Shown: positions 1 through 12,322, counted from the first letter of the stretch. The stretch: DNA of 64,000 nt from Clytia hemisphaerica (GCA_902728285.1 CACVBU010000598.1:710203-774202), one strand, 5' to 3'. Translations and numbers: made by a program. The notes: a model not told the origin generated them from the sequence alone.

Positions 1-2
1 CA

Positions 3-311
3 AAATTACTGAAACAGGAGAAATGGTTTACTACGAGTCATGAAATCAAAATTGGAGATATTGTTTTATTTTTGAAAAATGATTCGAAAATATCTTCAAC
101 GTATCAGTATGGAAAGGTTGTTAATGTTGAATTTAGTTCTGATGGTTTGGCTCGTCATGCTAGTGTACGTTATATGAATGCTAATGAGAAAGTATTTCGT
201 GAGACACGTCGTTCCACACGAAATTTAGTTATCATCAATCATGTCGATGAAGTTGATTTGTTTTATGAATTGGGAAAGAATACTTTAAAGAACTTTTCAA
301 AAATCAAATAA
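3..311 (+). CDS. BEL/Pao retrotransposon polyprotein, C-terminal end (DUF5641-like)
   Basis: An open frame enters from the left edge and stops at the TAA at 309-311, giving about 102 residues. Its pattern (W-F near the start, I-G-D-I-V-L-F-L, then G-K-V-V-x-V, D-G-L-A-R and R-S-T-R-N-L) is the C-terminal region found downstream of the integrase in BEL/Pao pol genes, where the first half sets 'GD-V-L' and the second 'DG-VR-V-V---G---R-v--L'. A G-rich polypurine tract and an LTR-like start follow directly, in the right order. Only the tail is visible, so completeness of the element cannot be judged. No stop or frameshift is seen in the visible part. Recognition is by motif memory, not by search. 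Confidence 0.75.
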   Translation, partial: KLLKQEKWFTTSHEIKIGDIVLFLKNDSKISSTYQYGKVVNVEFSSDGLARHASVRYMNANEKVFRETRRSTRNLVIINHVDEVDLFYELGKNTLKNFSKIK

Positions 312-338
312 AATTTTTTTTTGTCTTTATGGGGGGAG

Positions 339-1125
339 TGTAGAAAAATCAGTCAATTTTCATATTATATAATACACACAAAAAATTTATTCAGGTCATT
401 TTGTCACTGTTTACATTTTATACTCAATGTAGGTCATTTTTTGTCAATGTTTACATTTTATACTCAATGTAGGTCATTTTGGTAATGTTTATTTTCAATG
501 TAGGTCTGTATTTTATACATTTTTACATTTCTACCATTTTGATGAGTCATCACTTTTTGGTGTCCAGTCCACATGAGGCTAGACTAGGGCTTGCATGCTT
601 CTTCATGTCTTTCACAATCAAGCTCACAAGGAGTAAGGAGCTCAAATTAAAACTCTAATTTTCAATATGGTCAACATTCAATACTTTCAATAGTCAAGTT
701 CAGACTTTGAAATTCAGACAAAATTCACAATGCTTTCATGCTGGCAGGCTGGTAGGTTTTGCTTTCTTGTTTTGCTTTTCTTTCTGCCTTTTGCTTTTTG
801 CCTGTCAGTTGTGGCCATTTTGTTTTCATAGCATGCTTTGGCGGCCATCTTGGATTTTCAGCATGCTTAGGTTAGGTCATCTGGACTTAGATTTTCTCAA
901 ACATTTTCAATATTTATTTTTCTAATCAATTCAATTTCAAGACTTAACTTTGTCAATCAAATTTATTTCATTTAAATCAATCAATCAAATACTTATTAGT
1001 TTATCATATTTCATTTTCAGTTTGAACATACGTCAACAACGTTACAAATACCTGTCGTCTGAATCATTGACCCCCTCAACCGCCCTTGGGTAGTCTCAGT
1101 CATCATTTCGACCCTCATATAACAA
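339..1125 (+). repeat. Probable 3' LTR of the BEL/Pao element
   Basis: A polypurine tract (GGGGGGAG, 331-338) lies 20 bases after the pol stop and is followed by TGT, the usual first bases of an LTR. Within it, 393-512 holds about 2.5 imperfect tandem copies of a roughly 50-base unit containing AGGTCATTTT and ACATTTTATACTCAATGTAGG. The right end is uncertain: ACA at 1122-1124 is a reasonable terminus, but the 5' LTR is outside the window so the ends cannot be matched. A 72-codon open frame at 707-925 inside it has no protein-like character. Confidence 0.5.
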
Positions 1126-1354
1126 CAAGTCGCGACCACTGAACTGCTGTTGTTAGTATTTTGCAGTCCGTATTTTACCAAAAAGCTTATTTCTAGCATA
1201 ACTACTGGACCGATTTTGCTGAAAATTTGACTGGAAAGCTTATAAGGGAAATTAAGATTTCAGGTGCCCCTGGTAAAATATCTTCCGGGGGTTAGGATAA
1301 AAAAAGACAAGGAATCACTGAATATTCAAGATGAATATTTGTAATTCTACCTAC

Positions 1355-2752
1355 CTGACTGAACACCACCTTCTAAGATGATTGTTACATCTTGATCTAA
1401 AGTTGATTTCACGCCATATTCAATAGTTCGACATTTTGATTTTCTGCTACCACAAGACATCTTGTCTTCGCCTTGAGGTGAAATGTGAATTATCGAGGCA
1501 GCCAATACTATTGATGAAAAGTGAGGAAACGTTATTATATTGTATTCAACGCAATAGATATTCATTTTTCGAAGATGTTAATGTTTCGAGATTCACGTAC
1601 CTTCGCTCTTTGGTAAATTTTTTTTTGAAAGACGTAACTATATTAAATCATTTAACCCTTCGAGCATCTTGCTCTCATCTCTCGCTCTTGATAACTTTTG
1701 AAATATTTATCCAATTAACTTGAAATTTTGCGAGTGTGCATCAAATGTGAATTGGCATCTTAAAAATAGTTTCGGCATCATTGATGGCGTCATCTTTCTT
1801 TGAAAATACCGAAAATAGGACCCCCCTCTAACTATTTTTTCACTTTAATTTTTTTGCTCAAATTCTGTGAGGCAACTACACGTGGTATCATTTTTGGCGC
1901 AGAGGGTAAATTTTTTGCCACCTGTTGGTATCGTTTATTTTACAGACCGGTCAAAATTACCTTTTTGCCTAAACAGCCCTTGGATACTGTATCTAGTGAT
2001 TGGAAAATGCTCATGACTTGAAATTTTGACAAGCATTAGATATAGGTGATACTTGCAGTCAAAATTTCAGCAAAATCGGACCGGTCTGTAAAATACCAAC
2101 CGCTCATGCGATTGAATTGATTTTTTTCACACTGTTAAGACAGTCAATATCTATCCCGTGTGAAAATATCAAGTCAAAAGCTCCAGTAGTTCCTGAGTTC
2201 CGGCAGTTGGTGGTCAAAGTGTATTTTACAGATCGGTCTGCAAAGTACCAAATACTCACGGGAACAAATTTTTCTGTTACCATAATAGTCCTTACTATTC
2301 TCTTTTATTCGACAAATCAGCCTTCAGGAACAAATTGAACCAAATCGAATGAGTCAATAAGTCAATACATGTTTGGTCAAGTTTATATGCTGGTCTGTAA
2401 AATACTAAATAGACAGGTGGCCGAACCAAAATTTTGCAAATCATCTTCATTATCCATATCTACCACTGGTCAGAATTCTTAGGTCATAGCACTTGTCAAT
2501 CTTGAGGTCCCCCCCCCTCTCGAAGATGCTTCCCCTAGTAAAAAAACAGGAAGATGCTTCGAAGGGTTAACTGAGTTGTTCTGATGGAAACGTTTTTTTC
2601 CATCACGTTTTTTTCTTTCATCATTAAAAATGAAAAAGATGACTCTAATGGGCCAGACAGGGCTCAACATTAAAGTATGATATTGAAAGTATAAGAATAC
2701 CTGCATTGATTAACAGTTGGGAAAACCCGACACACTTGAATATGATCATCAT
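1355..2752 (-). CDS. First two exons of a secreted/membrane protein with a beta-helix-type N-terminus
   Basis: Exon 1 runs 2752 to 2701: ATG ATG ATC and 17 codons of mainly hydrophobic residues, ending GCAG before a GTATTC donor. Exon 2 runs 1507 to 1355, after a TCAATAG acceptor and before a GTAGGTAG donor; the phases fit (1 base plus 2 bases). Joined, they read as a signal peptide of about 22 residues followed by I-H-I-S-P-Q-G-E-D, a C-G-S...C-R-T-I-E-Y motif and D-V-T-I-I-L-E-G-G. This pattern is typical of the start of extracellular right-handed beta-helix (pectin-lyase-fold) regions in large receptors of early-branching animals. A TATA box lies upstream. The next exons should be further left, beyond the retroelement, so the gene is either interrupted by it in intron 2 or continues outside the window. 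The full domain order is unknown. Confidence 0.55.
1934..2096. mobile_element. Small palindromic element (MITE-like) in an intron
   Basis: TATTTTACAGACCGGTC near 1937 is mirrored by GACCGGTCTGTAAAATA ending at 2095, so the ends pair over about 17 bases around a loop of about 120 bases. Related single ends (CAGTCCGTATTTTACC near 1166, ACAGATCGGTCTGC near 2227, GGTCTGTAAAATAC near 2393, CCTGTAAAATAG near 9358) show that it belongs to a family that has visited this locus several times. Sequence 1140-2560 is the second intron of the minus-strand gene and consists largely of such debris. Confidence 0.45.
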
Positions 2753-2830
2753 CACCTTAACAGCTTCTGACAAACTACACACCAAATCTCCACTAATGTT
2801 CACACACAAATCTTCTCACAATTAGCATGC

Positions 2831-2840
2831 CTATTTATAA
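2831..2840 (-). promoter_or_regulatory. TATA box of the minus-strand secreted-protein gene
   Basis: On the minus strand this reads TTATAAATAG. It lies about 80 bases before the ATG at 2752, which leaves room for a start site about 30 bases downstream and a 5' leader of about 50 bases. The assignment rests on motif and spacing only. Confidence 0.5.
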
Positions 2841-3101
2841 CCTCAATTTAAGCATGGAGGTAATAAAAATATAGGTGGAGATACCACTCCTACTATTCTA
2901 TTGTTTTGTATCGTTGATAGCAAACTTTTTCTTAGTTGCTTTGGGAAAAAGCCATTAATTTTGCTTTCGCTCATGGGAATACTTGAGTCGAAGAGAATTT
3001 GAATAAAATCACGCTACATTTTTAATTTGTTCATTGTGTGATGACAGTTTTGTTTATAAAATATAAGCAAACCTTGCAAGAATAAGCACAGAACATCGAA
3101 T

Positions 3102-3638
3102 TTGAAATGTTCGCTGCTCAGGGAAGCCTCGGCAAATTTTGTCAATTTTTACATATTTACTAATGCCAATCTTTCAACTATATTCTATCAAAATTTTAAG
3201 GCAGCTGCTATTTTAGATCTAAAGATATTTATAGCAAAGAACCTTCCACAAACAACAAAGAATTCGCAAAATTTGAAGAAGTTTACCTCTCGAAAGTTTC
3301 CCAATAAAATAAAAACTTCTTTTAAAACTATAAAAAAATTCGTAAAATTCTCATTTCACCTAAAAATGCGAGGTTTAGTTGGACAGAATAACTTTACTTT
3401 AGTTCTTATAATCTATATCTTGACTGATTTTTGCTATCAAGGATTGGTAATCAAAGGAGGCCGATTTGAAAGAAATTTCAAAGAGTTTTATGACTTCTCT
3501 GGCTATTACAGAAAAGTTATTACTCCATCTAACTTTTATTACCTCTATGATTTAAGTAAATGTGATGGGATTAATTGTGAGATAGCTATCAAGTTCCGAC
3601 GAGAAATAATCTTCCATTGTTTGAGACATCTGCTTTGA
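3102..3638 (+). CDS. Unrecognised open frame, possible small secreted protein
   Basis: A frame of 178 codons is open here, long for such AT-rich DNA, but no ATG begins it; the first is at 3366. From that ATG the product is 90 residues: a short polar start, a hydrophobic stretch (about residues 10-25), then a basic, aromatic-rich tail with two cysteines. A TATA-like TTTATAAAATATAAG at 3053-3067 lies about 300 bases upstream of that ATG and about 30 bases before 3090. No family is recognised. It may be a young gene, the last exon of a gene with a missed start, or chance. Confidence 0.2.
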   Translation: MKCSLLREASANFVNFYIFTNANLSTIFYQNFKAAAILDLKIFIAKNLPQTTKNSQNLKKFTSRKFPNKIKTSFKTIKKFVKFSFHLKMRGLVGQNNFTLVLIIYILTDFCYQGLVIKGGRFERNFKEFYDFSGYYRKVITPSNFYYLYDLSKCDGINCEIAIKFRREIIFHCLRHLL

Positions 3639-3692
3639 AATTTTTAAAAAAGTTGTCTGAATAAGTTGGTAATCAAATGCTAAGGATAGTAT

Positions 3693-4125
3693 CAGAGGCG
3701 TAGCCACGAGTTTTCGTTTCGGAGGGGGGGGTGAGATTGGAAAAAAATTACATTTTTAGGGGAAATTTCGGAAAAATTTTTCTCGTGACTTATGCGCAGC
3801 GGGCTTAAATTGTTGCTCTTAGAAATCTCGAGTACCTTAAAAAGAGGCATTGGAAGGTCAAGGTAAATAACATCCCAAAATACGCAGAAAACATAAAATT
3901 TTATGTCGCAGAGAGATTTCTTTGAAATCTTGACGCTGCAGGCGAAAACTTTTGTCTTAGAAATGTTAAACAGATTAAAGCAGGTTTTTAAAAGGTCAAA
4001 GGTAGTCAGAAAAAGGTTACAAAAATACCCCTTTACGTTCATTTGGGAAAACTTTGACCTATTTGGCCAATTTTTCATATTATTTGGGGGGGGGCGACCG
4101 CCCACCCCGGGTGGATACACCACTA
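3693..4125. mobile_element. Degenerate MITE with G-rich/C-rich inverted ends
   Basis: The left end reads AGAGGCGTAGCCACGAG followed by a G-rich run (3722-3730). The right end, read on the other strand, is TAGTGGTGTATCCACCCGGG next to a G/C-rich run (4085-4110). The two ends are imperfect inverted copies, and 'GGCGTAGCCA' termini are common in hAT-related MITEs. Target duplications are not clear. Open frames on both strands inside it are artefacts of this structure. Confidence 0.4.
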
Positions 4126-4799
4126 ACTATTGTATCATTGTTCATTTATGTAATTTACCTGGTCTCTCTTTCATTATGCTTTCGCCTTATCACATGTTTT
4201 GATTGAGACAGCGTCAAAGCTTCTCCATATCTTACGTAATTAATTAATTAAAAGATCATTTGTGATCTAATACCATAATGAATGCAAATTAATTACTCTA
4301 CGAACAGCTCTCCTCATTTATGCCTTTAAAGTCTGATCAAAATGCTGACAAAGACAAAAAGATCATACCAGGGCCCTGGCACACGCTTATTTATATAAGA
4401 ATAACCTTTATAAGAATATGCTAAGAGTATCACCATCAATGAATCAGGCAACAGAACCTAAGACTGCTATTTTTAGAGCATTTTTAACTGTAAATTGCAA
4501 ACTGTCCCCCAATAAGGCTCAAAACTCTCAGCAGAAATGCCAATTTATGCTTTAGGTATGTATTACATGCCAAAGTTAGGTTGGATTTGGATCCTAAATT
4601 AAGAGTACCGTAAGAATTCTTTAGGATGATTTTCCCCAAAAAGTTAAGAATATCCATGATGGAATTGAAAAACACCATTCATATAAAAAAGCGTGTATTC
4701 AATGATAACACGCATTTATAACCCAATTCATATTTTTGAAGGGATAAGGAAAAAGTTTGCTGCAATCCCTTGATGGGAGAAATTTTCATGGAAAGAAAT

Positions 4800-4992
4800 T
4801 ATCGCCGAAGTTCCGCGAAATTTCATTTCGCGGTTGAGAGGATTTTTTGTTAAAAATATTGCCTATTTTGCCCTGATTTTTTTAAATCATTCGAATATTC
4901 GTGTTTCGCGGAATTTAATTTCGCGGATTTGTCGAAAAACTGCGAAATTAAATTCCGTGAAGATTTGTTCTGCGAAAATTATATTCTACCCT
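4800..4992. repeat. Dispersed repeat with CGCGAAATT palindromes
   Basis: The stretch is built from inverted copies of short motifs: TCCGCGAAATTTCATTTCGCGG near 4811, TTTCGCGGAATTTAATTTCGCGG near 4903 and GCGAAATTAAATTCCGTG near 4942. These are folded termini typical of decayed MITEs. The rest of 4126-5218 shows no exon matching the upstream part of the dynein gene. Confidence 0.4.
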
Positions 4993-5218
4993 TCTTAAAC
5001 CTATTATATGTATGCAAGGGGTGCCGTTGCCCCATCGGAATTTTTCGCCCTGTTTAATTATCTTAGTAGCCAGACAGCTCATACTTAATGGTAATAATAT
5101 TTTTTGAGTACTATGAATTTCTTTTGTGTTTGAAGAAGATCGCAAATACTTTGAATCTCTCTGAAAGTAGTGCTTTGGTTAACGTAGACAATATTTTCCC
5201 CATCCTTCTGTCTTTCAG

Positions 5219-8200
5219 ATTGCCGAAGAAACGGAGAAGAAAATCAACCAATCACGAGCAGGATACTATCCAATCGCTGTTCATTCCTCCATCTTGTTTT
5301 TCTCCATCACTGATCTTCCCAACATTGATCCTATGTACCAATACTCCTTGACCTGGTTCGTCAACCTTTTCATTGCTGCTATCCAGGACAGGTTAGTATC
5401 AGTCGTAATATTTTTTTATCATTCAAGAAAAGTTCGAAGAATCTTTTAAATATGCGACATTAATATTGAGTCGTTTCAGTGACAACCATTGTGAAATGAT
5501 ATGCACTAAATCGATTGGACGCTTTGCTTTCGTTTGATGGCTCTCAATTAACCCAGTTTTCTTTAAACTGAACGAGTATATGTCTTATTATTTTCACAAT
5601 TTCGCCTACCAATTTTTATATTTGTCTTTTCTAGTAACAAATCGAAGATCCTCGATAAGAGATTGCGCTATTTGACCGATTACTTCACTTACAGTTTGTA
5701 CTGTAATGTTTGTCGCTCGTTGTTCGAGAAAGATAAACTTCTCTTCTCCTTTATCCTGTGTTCCAACATTTTGAAAGCGAAGAAAGAATTAGACGAGAAA
5801 GAGTTTATGTTCTTTCTAACTGGTGGTGTTGGCTTGGAGAACAAAATACCGAACCCAGGAACACCTTGGTTAACGGATAAATCATGGGATGAGTTATGTA
5901 GAATGTGTGATTTCCAGTCATTCAAAGGATTCAGGTTTGTGTTATGAAATCTTCCTTCTTCTGTCTAAGAGAAAACTTACTGCACGTATTTGTCCACTAC
6001 TGATTAAACTAGCTAGTAATTAATTTGAATCAATTTTTCGTCACCAGAGATGACTTCACTAAGAACGTTGGCGAATGGCAGAAATTCTTCGAAGGCAAAG
6101 AACCACACCGCCAAATCCTTCCAGCACCTTGGCATGAGAAGTTGTCCGATTTCCAACGTATGATGGTTGTTCGATGTTTGAGACCGGACAAAGTGGTTCC
6201 CATGGTGACAACATTTGTGGAAGAGAAACTTGGGCGTCGTTTTATCGAACCTCCACCATTCGATTTGGCGAAGAGTTACGCAGATTCTAACCAATGCTCA
6301 CCGTTGATTTTCATTTTATCACCTGGTGCTGATCCAATGGCTGGTTTGATGAAGTTTGCCAATGATAAAGGATTCAGTGGTGATCGATTCAACGCTATTT
6401 CTCTTGGTCAAGGACAGGTGCAATACTCTTTCTTATTTCTTTGAAATACTAGAAAGCCTCCTATTATTACTCCGTTGAAACTTTGCTGATCTTTGCTCTA
6501 TTTTCCAGGCTAAATCTTAATTGCTCAGTTTCTACTTTCTCTAAGCTCTATAGTTATTTTGATTCAACTTGATTTTTGATTTAGGGACCTATCGCTGCAA
6601 AAATGATAGCAGATGCTGTTAAAAATGGAACTTGGGTCGTCCTTCAGAATTGTCATTTGGCTGTATCTTGGATGCCAACATTGGAGAAGATTTGTGAGGA
6701 TATGAGCCCTGAAACCGTCAGTTCTGATTTCCGTCTGTGGTTAACCAGTTACCCATCACCAAAGTTTCCGGTCACTGTATTGCAGAATGGTGTCAAAATG
6801 ACCAATGAGCCACCCACAGGACTACGACAAAATTTATTACAATCATATATTAGTGATCCAATTTCGGATCCTGATTTTTTCGCTGGATGTCCTGGCAAAG
6901 AAGTGGTGAGTATACGATTGTTCTACCTGAAGCTTTTTAACAGATATGGCATTATGCGACTAGTGAAAAGGTTTTTAAACAGTTATTCAAACGAACTGTT
7001 TTATAGGCCCATCGGAATGAGGGCTCAGGTGTATTATTTTCATTTCTGTTCAAGGTGTTCAAGATTCCGCATGTCCTTTAAACAATAGAGCCTATCTTTG
7101 CCTATAGATGTTACGATTATGAAAAATGATAAACTGATTTCTGATCTGCAAACCTGTACTTGATATTAGAAGTATTTTCGTCAAAGGATAAGCTTTATAA
7201 ATAATATATAAGAAGCCTAATGAATATTAGAATGTTGTAAACCGGTTTCCACCGTTCATACTTTTCACCATTTCAGTCTTGGGAAAAGCTTTTGTTTGGT
7301 TTGTGTTTCTTCCATGCTGTGGTTCAAGAACGTCGAAAGTTCGGACCGATGGGATGGAACATCTCTTACGGATTCAACGAATCAGATCTTCGCATTAGTA
7401 TCCGGCAATTGCAAATGTTCATCAATGAATACAATGATGTACCTTTTGATGCCATCACTTACATGACTGGTCAATGTAATTATGGTGGAAGGGTCACTGA
7501 TGATTTGGACAGGTCGGTATTCGCATTTTAAATCACTTTTTATAATGCCAGGTGGCTCAAAATACTTTGGATGTTTGACGACCTCTAGAGACTAGAGGAG
7601 CCTTGGTTAAGCTGAAACTAAAAAAATCTTTTTTAGGCACTATGTAACTTTTTGAATTTGGTTCAACAAAACTATAAATCACTTTTCGAGAATAAAGAAA
7701 ACGACTATTTTTTGAGAAAGAATCAATTTATTGGATGTCTGACGAACTGATATTTTGTCTTCTTTTTCAGACGTTGTTTGATGAGTATTCTTGCCGACTT
7801 TTACACAGCTGACATCATCAAAGATCCGAAATATAAATTATCAGCTAGTGGTATTTATTTTGCACCGCCCAAAGGAATTTACGAAGATTACATTGATTTT
7901 ATTAAGGTAAATGTTTGTCAATTCACATATTTCCTTGTATGTCGAGAGCTTTGTTGACGACTTGTCAGTACTTTCAATGCACTAATAAATGCTCTAAAAT
8001 GCTCCAAAAAAGAAAGAAATTTCGTCTATTTCCAAGAATATGACAATATGCTCTCCAATATGCTGTTCCTAATTAAACGATTGTACATTCTTTTTTAAGG
8101 GTTTAGTATGAACTTGATATAGTCAAACTAAGCGAAATTTTCTTCCATGGTAAAATTTATTATGAGAGATGCTTACATTTATGCTTATTTTGCAGGACTT

Positions 8201-10860
8201 GCCGACCACTCAAACACCAGAAGTCTTTGGAATGCATGATAATGTGGACATCGCCAAAGATTTGCAAGAAACGCGTGGTGTATGTTTTTTAAATTGTTTG
8301 AACTCTGCTCTATTCAAAACAAACATAAGACGGCAGCCTACAGGCTCATGTCATAGAGGTAACAAGGAATTGAACTGTCATGGTCACAAAGTTTCTCATA
8401 TTTTTCGTGCATTGCTCAAACCATTTCGTCGTCAGGCTATCTTTTAACTTTCAACAACTTTTCAAAAATCTTTTTCAGCTCTTCGATTCAGTATTGTTGA
8501 CATTCAGTCAATCATCAGGTGGAGCGAGCGGAAAAACTGATGATACTCTCAAGGAAATTGCTACTGATATTTTATCCAAGGTATAGTCTCTTTATTTTTA
8601 AATTCCCTAGTTGAATATCTAGCCCAATTTAAGTAAAAAACTACATTATATCCGTTTGAGAGGTTATCTATTAAATTTGCGTGCCGTCATCTTATTAAAA
8701 TATATACCACGACTTTACTATGAATTTGAACCAAAATTTATCATTTCTTAGTTACCACAAGATTTTGACTTGGAAGAAGCACAAGAGAAATATCCAGTCC
8801 GATATGAAGAGAGTATGAACACTGTGCTTGTTCAAGAAATGGAAAGATTTAACAGGTATTACTCGTTTGCTGTGCAGACTGCCGAAAGGTTCTCCTCTGC
8901 AAGTGAAAGAAGATTTTGCTCAGCAACAAACTACTTTCTTTACTCAAATCCATGAAGGTTTTTCTACCTCTTTTCTTTAGACAGTCTTTTCTACATCATT
9001 CTTTCAACATTTAAAGAACTCATTTCTGTATGTTCTCATTTACCAAAGGTTGCTGTCGGTGATCAGGTCAAGTTTGGTGAATCTTCAGAAAGCTATCAAA
9101 GGTTTGGTGGTGATGTCAGTCAGTTTGGAACAAGTTGCAAGTAGTGCGTTGGTTGGAAAAGTACGCACTACCACAATTCTTCTGTTTCATTGCCTCATTG
9201 ACGAAAAAGAATTGTTAGCTCTTGAAGTGAAAATTCTCAAGTTCTATAATTTTTACAGAACAAGACCGTTTTCATTGTAAAGAGGAAGGGTGGACTTGAA
9301 TTTTGACAAACACAAATAAGATTTCAATCGATCTGACAGGGATGTTGTACGGAAACCTGTAAAATAGTCAAACCTCAATTTTAAAAAACCTGGATTAGTT
9401 TTGTAGTGGGCTATTCTGTTTCATATCCATACAAGGGGATTGACGGAGTATACCGAGAAGAATTCCCAAGGGTCTTTTTTGATTTTTCCAGGGGTTTGGT
9501 TCAAATTGCACTTTTTCTGTATGGATATTGAATGGGAAAGCTTAATACCTGAACAACTGAGTGTTATGATAATCCAACACAGATTTCATCATTTGTATCT
9601 TACTTTTTTTAGGTTCCAGACCTTTGGGCGAAGAGTTCTTACCCAAGTTTGAAGCCATTAGGAAGCTACGTAGCAGATTTCATCGCCAGAATCAAATTTT
9701 TACAGGTTTATATCTGAGAATTTTAAAGAATTTTGAATTTCTTTCTTCCTGAGTTTAATCCGTTACACATCAATGCATGACCCAGTTCGGATTTGATTAG
9801 CTTTGTAGAAAGAAAATGTCTCAAAAGAAAATGTCTCAATCGACTTTCAATTCATTTTTCAGGATTGGTTTGAAGATGGCAAACCCCCTACATTCTGGCT
9901 GTCTGGGTTTTATTTCACACAGGTACGTGGTTGTTTTCTTCTTTTCTTTTTTCATTTGCTTCTTTTGATTAGTTTTTGAATTCATTCTTGCAACAAGATG
10001 AAGAAATAGGGAAAGGGGCGCGAGCAGAAAGTGTCGCGAGGTAGAAAAAAAAAAGCGAAATTCACGACATTTACTTTTTTTCACGATCATTAATTTTCGC
10101 TAATATTTCCACACAAAATATGGCTTAGAAACTATTGGCTCGGTTGAAACTATTGTCTTTCTGCTCGCAAAAATTTGTACGCTTAAAGTAGAATTATCCA
10201 ATTTACCCATTGTGTTTGTTCTTTTAGGCTTTTTTGACAGGTGCCAAACAAAACTACGCGAGAAAGTATACCATTCCAATCGATCTTTTGGGGTTCGATT
10301 TCAAAGTCATTGCAAAAGAAACGATGGATGAACCACCCGAAGACGGTGTTTATGTCAATGGCTTGTTTTTGGAAGGTGCTAGATGGGACTGGGATAAGTA
10401 CGTAATTAAATAGTTTTAACAATCCATATGTTTATTAGCGCATTGTTTATATGTAATGAAATTATAATCTAAAAAGACTGATGAATATCATTTTCTTTCT
10501 TAATAAAGTTAGTTCTCGTTAATTTTTTTCCAACTGTTAAATTGTAAAACTTTTTAATAGTTGCCAAATACTGATCATTTTCTTTCTCTTGCTACCTCCA
10601 GGGGTGTATTAGCGGAATCGTATCCCAAAATCCTTCACGATACAATGCCAGTGATCTGGGTGAAACCTGGTAAGATGAGTGAAATCAAGGAGCGGAAAGT
10701 ATACACATGTCCGGTATATAAAACCAGTGAACGTAAAGGAACGTTGTCGACTACCGGACACTCGACCAATTACGTCATGCCATTGATCTTGGACACTGAG
10801 ATTGATCAAAGACATTGGGTTAAACGAGGTGTTGCTCTCCTCTGTGGATTGGATGACTAA
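5219..10860 (+). CDS. Inner-arm axonemal dynein heavy chain, C-terminal 15 exons (DNAH3/7/12 type)
   Basis: Exons by splice consensus and frame: 5219-5391, 5635-5934, 6048-6417, 6585-6905, 7277-7512, 7771-7906, 8196-8279, 8479-8580, 8752-8855, 9049-9160, 9613-9705, 9863-9922, 10228-10397, 10602-10860; phases agree at every junction listed. The product covers the stalk-distal AAA5/AAA6 region and the C-terminal domain: [15 protein letters not shown] (AAA5), the [10 protein letters not shown] and W-V-V-L-Q-N-C-H-L motifs (AAA6), [10 protein letters not shown], and the ending [17 protein letters not shown]. The motor drives sliding of axonemal doublets in cilia. The ending with R-G-V-A-L-L-C matches the DNAH3/7/12 single-headed inner-arm group better than outer-arm chains. 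The stop is TAA at 10858-10860 and AATAAA follows at 10944-10949. Upstream exons are absent from 1-5218, so they lie left of the window past a long, repeat-invaded intron, or the assembly is wrong there. Fourteen exons are certain; a very small extra exon could have been missed. Confidence 0.93.
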
Positions 10861-11443
10861 TTTTCCACAAATATCAAATTATATATTTTTTGTATAAATT
10901 GATGAAATTGTAATTATATTGAATAACTTTTAAATTGTAATTTAATAAAGTGATACTAACTGTTATGCTAAGATTTTATTTTTGCTGTTTTGTTAATAAA
11001 CTATTTTTGAGAGTGCAACAGAAATGTTAGAATTTTAATTGGTCATCATTGTATCGTTTTTCTGCACTCTCATCTTTCTGATGAGAAATTGTGAAACTTG
11101 TTTTTGGATATTCTTTAGATTTTTTGATTTTGGTTGTCGAAAGTTTAAAGTTTCAATGTCACTAGCATGCAGAAAAATAAATCGGAAGTGCTTATTTCTA
11201 TGTAATTTACGACGTCTTGCATTGATTAAATATTAAAGTGACGTCAAATATTTTTTGTAGGAAGAAAGTCGTCAATTCTTTCATTAACATTATTGATCAA
11301 ATCTTAAAACAGTTCCACTTTCACGGCTAACAACAGCAACAGCACCACCACACTTGGCGTAACTTTTGGTTGCACTTCACATCTGCCATACAAACCTTAC
11401 CACCACAGCAAACCTTACCACCACAGCAAACTAATTCTGCATC

Positions 11444-12086
11444 ATGCCCAACACCGGAGAAGTCCAACATCGTGGCTTCAAAAATAAAATTTATTTGAAG
11501 AAACTAGGAGAGTACGAACTAGACGCTTTACAGAAAGAAACTAAACGTCGTTGGGCACATGATGAGCTCTCCTTCAGTCGACATAACCCACAAAAACAGT
11601 TCACGCAACACCGACAAAAGAGGTTTGCCATTTGAAACTGAAAGACTTTCATTCTCTTAATTCTCAATATCGTTATTTTGCTCTTTAGTGCTTTATAATA
11701 GCCGATGATATTTTTAGCTTTTTATAAAACGTATCACAATACAATGCCTTAGTGACAACATTTACAAAATGACAATCAGTTAATTTGCAGCTTCAAGGCG
11801 TTTTCGCAGTTCTTAACTAAAGTTTTATCTTTAATCCTTTTAAAGGAAAGTGGCGCCAGCTTATCCTCAGCTCCAGCGTAAAAGAAAGAATCCGGCTCTT
11901 CAACATGATGCCGGCTCACCCTCAATACGTCGCAACAAATTGGCTCCTTTCTCCACCCTTGGTAAACCAACATGCGGATTCAACTTTTCACGCGATACAG
12001 ATAACAGAAAACAAAACTTCGGTATCATGCCAACAAACCTTGTAAAATGGAGAAGCGATAAATTGGAAAAAGAAATAATTCATTGA
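11444..12086 (+). CDS. Small basic protein in two exons, unrecognised
   Basis: Exon 1 is 11444-11622 (ATG in a CATCATGCC context, GTTTGCC donor). Exon 2 is 11846-12086 (TTTTAAAG acceptor) and ends in TGA; the phase fits and gives 139 residues. The protein is rich in Lys, Arg, His and Gln, has no signal peptide or membrane segment, and contains E-L-D-A-L-Q-K-E-T-K-R-R-W-A-H-D-E-L followed by a short-loop region with P-A-Y-P-Q and G-K-P-T-C-G-F. The Pro/Gly/Tyr turns with few hydrophobic clusters resemble microtubule-inner or other axoneme-binding proteins, and the neighbour is a ciliary dynein; that role is inference only. Upstream, 11396-11431 holds two tandem 18-base copies (AAACCTTACCACCACAGC) in the presumed leader. 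Confidence 0.6.
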
Positions 12087-12322
12087 TAAATTGATTATTT
12101 TTTTAAAGAACATTACACCCCTCAAATTAGTCATTTTTCTGAAATTTCTTTGCCCGTTCGGAAATAATATACCGAGATTCGCCACCCCACCGGATTCATG
12201 CCCCGCCCCCCTCCCGACAGAAATGCCCGAAATCCACTTACAGTCGTGTTCAATTAAAGTATGTACTCGTATCCCAGCAAAGCAAATCATATTATCACGT
12301 ATTGAGATGGTAGCTTATACAC

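Noticed and set aside
707..925. 72-codon hydrophobic frame
   Set aside because: Lies within the LTR, rich in Phe/Leu/Cys from T-rich sequence, no supporting context.
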